Part shown: positions 6,850 through 8,095 of the stretch, piece after piece
Layout of the letters: every line of letters starts with the position of its first letter
How positions within the stretch are numbered: the stretch's first letter is position 1
Assembly (NCBI GenBank): GCA_003448025.1
Contig: DLXL01000320.1
Span: forward strand, 5,862 to 13,956
Direction: 5' to 3'
DNA length: 8,095 nucleotides
From: Saprospirales bacterium
GTDB taxonomy: Bacteria; Bacteroidota; Bacteroidia; Chitinophagales; Saprospiraceae
The notes under the pieces: model-generated
Database searches by the model: none
What the model saw: only the letters and a program-made list of their open reading frames with translations
Told to the model about the DNA's origin: nothing
Made by a program: the position numbers and the translations under genes

Positions 6850-7491
6850 TTAATTCTTTACGTGGGCAAGTTTGGCAGACTGGTATTTCTCTTGCTGTAC
6901 AAAATTCCGAATACTTTTGATTGTTTCCCTGGGGCCTACATCCAGCGCCATGTTTACAAGCCAATCCGGCAAACTTCCACCCGGGTCTGAATAAATGTAA
7001 TATTCCACATACGTCCAACCTCCGGGGCCGGGCAACAGTGTCCAGGTGGTGTGTGCATTGCGCATTCGGACAACTCCTTTGTTGCCGGGTAGATAATCTG
7101 GGTTGGAAATACTTGTGGCAGTGATACGCCGGGTAATTGGATCCTGCTCCATTTTGGAATGAACAATGATATCGCGGTCGTCTAATGGCCAGGGAAAATC
7201 GAGTTTTGAATAATAATAGGTTTCTGTGTCGGAAACCCGCTTCAACTCTTTGGAATCCAGCACCTTATAACCCCATTTAGGGTAGTTTTCTACTTCAGAC
7301 AGCAGCAGAGCCAAGCCTGAGAGAGGTGCTTTCAATGAAGTGACTAATTTAAGTTCGTAAACATCTGAGGTTTTACGATAATAGACTTTTACGCCCTCTT
7401 TTTCATTTTTGAATATCCAGCCATCCTGTGCGTGAATGAATGAAAGCAAGAAGCAAGAAAAAAAAGCAAGAGCGAGTCGTTTTTTGATCAT
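6850..7491 (-). CDS. Exported START-domain (lipid-binding fold) protein
   Basis: From ATG 7491 the product has 213 residues. MIKKRLALAFFSCFLLSFIHAQ is a signal peptide, with likely cleavage after A21, so the protein should act in the periplasm or outside the cell. Residues 23-205 match the START/SRPBCC fold: EGVKVYYRK (32-40), a helix with ENYPKW (68-73), FPWPLDDRDIIV (99-110), a long strand pair around TWTLLPGPGGWTYVEYY, and SDPGGSLPDWLVN (168-180) before a C-terminal helix. START domains form a hydrophobic cavity for lipids or other apolar ligands; the ligand here is unknown. The frame stays open upstream to an ATG at 7662, but that extension is not signal-like and would bury the signal peptide, so I chose 7491. 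ATG 7512 is a possible alternative that adds seven residues. No Shine-Dalgarno is visible. dapB follows after 52 bases on the same strand. Confidence 0.9.
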   Translation of the reverse strand: MIKKRLALAFFSCFLLSFIHAQDGWIFKNEKEGVKVYYRKTSDVYELKLVTSLKAPLSGLALLLSEVENYPKWGYKVLDSKELKRVSDTETYYYSKLDFPWPLDDRDIIVHSKMEQDPITRRITATSISNPDYLPGNKGVVRMRNAHTTWTLLPGPGGWTYVEYYIYSDPGGSLPDWLVNMALDVGPRETIKSIRNFVQQEKYQSAKLAHVKN

Positions 7492-7610
7492 AGGAATAAT
7501 TGGCGCAAACATTTTCAAGTGGTTCAATTGGCAGGTTAAAGGTAAACAGCATAATCGTGGAATCGTTTGATCCATGGCTGTCAACTGCACAGATTTTCTA
7601 CTAACGAACA

Positions 7611-7629
7611 CATACTGGCAAACAGTATG
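7611..7629. repeat. Perfect 7-base inverted repeat, possible operator
   Basis: CATACTG (7611-7617) and CAGTATG (7623-7629) are exact reverse complements separated by GCAAA. The site lies about 120 bases before the START-domain ATG and about 160 before the ABC ATPase ATG. There is no T tract, so it is not an evident terminator. Binding of a regulator is only a possibility suggested by symmetry and location. Confidence 0.4.
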
Positions 7630-7645
7630 CCATCCAAACCGATAA

Positions 7646-7663
7646 TTCCCCACATTCCCCACA
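7646..7663. repeat. Two tandem copies of a 9-base unit TTCCCCACA
   Basis: TTCCCCACA occurs at 7646-7654 and again directly at 7655-7663, followed by a further TT. It sits in the divergent intergenic region. It could be chance slippage or a short direct-repeat protein site; nothing else in the window repeats it. Confidence 0.4.
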
Positions 7664-7753
7664 TTAATAGACCCTCAACCGCTCCCAATCTATTAATTCC
7701 GACCTTCTGTCTCGTTTTTACAACCAGATGAATGGCATGCTGTTCTAGTTGTG

Positions 7754-7761
7754 GATCTTTG
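7754..7761 (+). promoter_or_regulatory. Weak candidate -7 box for the ABC ATPase gene
   Basis: GATCTTTG matches the Bacteroidota -7 consensus TAnnTTTG except at its first base and ends 26 bases before the ATG at 7788. No clear TTTG element is seen at the -33 distance, so this is a tentative call. Confidence 0.22.
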
Positions 7762-7787
7762 CGTGACCATTCTTATTTTATCTTCTT

Positions 7788-8095
7788 ATGCTCTCAGTTT
7801 CCAATCTGACCAAACAGTATCGCACCGCACATCAAACGGATCTTACGGTACTTGATGATGTAACGTTTGAATTACAGGCAGGCGATACTTTTGCCATTGT
7901 TGGGCCTTCTGGCTCTGGCAAAACTACTTTGCTAGGACTCTGTGCCGGGCTGGATCGTGCCACCAGCGGTTCTGTAGCTCTGAATAATATCGTGTTAGAC
8001 AAGCTCTCAGAAGATGAGCGGGCTGAGGTCCGCAATCAGTATGTGGGTTTTGTTTTCCAAAATTTTAATTTAATACCTACACTCTGTGCTCTGGA
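7788..8095 (+). CDS. ABC transporter ATP-binding protein, LolD/MacB type, 3' end outside the window
   Basis: The frame is open from ATG 7788 to the right edge (102 codons plus two bases). MLSVSNLTKQYRT begins the usual first strand of an ABC ATPase. The Walker A motif is GPSGSGKTT (39-47), followed by LLGLCAGLDRATSGSV, and the Q-loop is VFQNFNLIPTL (89-99) with Gln at 91. The LDRATSGSV and FQNFNLIPTL segments resemble the LolD/MacB/YbbA group, whose partners are FtsX-like permeases involved in lipoprotein release, efflux or envelope stress. Signature motif, Walker B and H-loop lie beyond the edge. The substrate cannot be assigned; a permease gene downstream is expected but not visible. The gene is divergent from the rest of the window. 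Confidence 0.95.
   Translation, partial: MLSVSNLTKQYRTAHQTDLTVLDDVTFELQAGDTFAIVGPSGSGKTTLLGLCAGLDRATSGSVALNNIVLDKLSEDERAEVRNQYVGFVFQNFNLIPTLCAL

Larger units (their letters stand above)
7492..7787. other. Divergent intergenic region between the START-domain gene and the ABC ATPase gene
   Basis: These 296 bases separate genes transcribed in opposite directions and so should hold both promoters. The frame of the START-domain gene continues open up to 7662 on the minus strand, but the translated sequence (Cys-rich, no recognisable domain) does not look like a real gene. The region contains a 7-base inverted repeat (7611-7629), a 9-base tandem duplication (7646-7663) and a weak promoter-like box near 7754. 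I see no RNA gene or riboswitch. Confidence 0.6.

Noticed and set aside
7492..7662. N-terminal extension of the START-domain protein to ATG 7662
   Set aside because: It would place 57 residues of non-signal, Cys-rich sequence before a clear signal peptide that begins at 7491.

Overview
The window looks like a fragment of a Bacteroidota chromosome, most plausibly from an environmental Saprospiria, Chitinophagia or Cytophagia-type bacterium. The evidence is a type IX secretion (T9SS) C-terminal sorting domain, SprB-like adhesin repeats, a DapB carrying the N-terminal motif GYGKMG, and start codons without Shine-Dalgarno sequences. Base composition is moderate and uniform by eye, and I see no tRNA, rRNA, CRISPR array, insertion sequence or integrase.

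Layout: four genes lie on the minus strand and one on the plus strand. (1) Positions 1-1548, minus, hold the first 516 codons of a secreted lipoprotein with sortilin-like Asp-box (BNR) repeats; the gene runs off the left edge. (2) Positions 1549-1700 hold a strong hairpin, read as the terminator of the next gene upstream, and probably the promoter of gene 1. (3) Positions 1701-5963, minus, encode a 1420-residue mosaic surface protein: signal peptide, FN3-like domain, C25 (gingipain)-like caspase-fold domain, second FN3 domain, seven Ig-like repeats of about 76 residues, three SprB-like repeats, and a T9SS type A sorting domain. (4) Positions 6078-6797, minus, are dapB (lysine/diaminopimelate biosynthesis). 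(5) Positions 6850-7491, minus, encode an exported START-domain protein. (6) Positions 7492-7787 are a divergent intergenic region with a short inverted repeat and a 9-base tandem repeat. (7) Positions 7788-8095, plus, are the start of a LolD/MacB-type ABC transporter ATPase that runs off the right edge.

How they fit together: the START-domain gene and dapB are 52 bases apart on one strand and may be cotranscribed. The mosaic protein and the Asp-box protein are neighbouring cell-surface or secreted products, but the hairpin between them suggests separate transcription units. The ABC ATPase is transcribed away from everything else. I do not see a convincing new multi-gene system. The most unusual item is the mosaic protein, whose C25-like domain seems to lack both the catalytic His and the catalytic Cys at their usual places.
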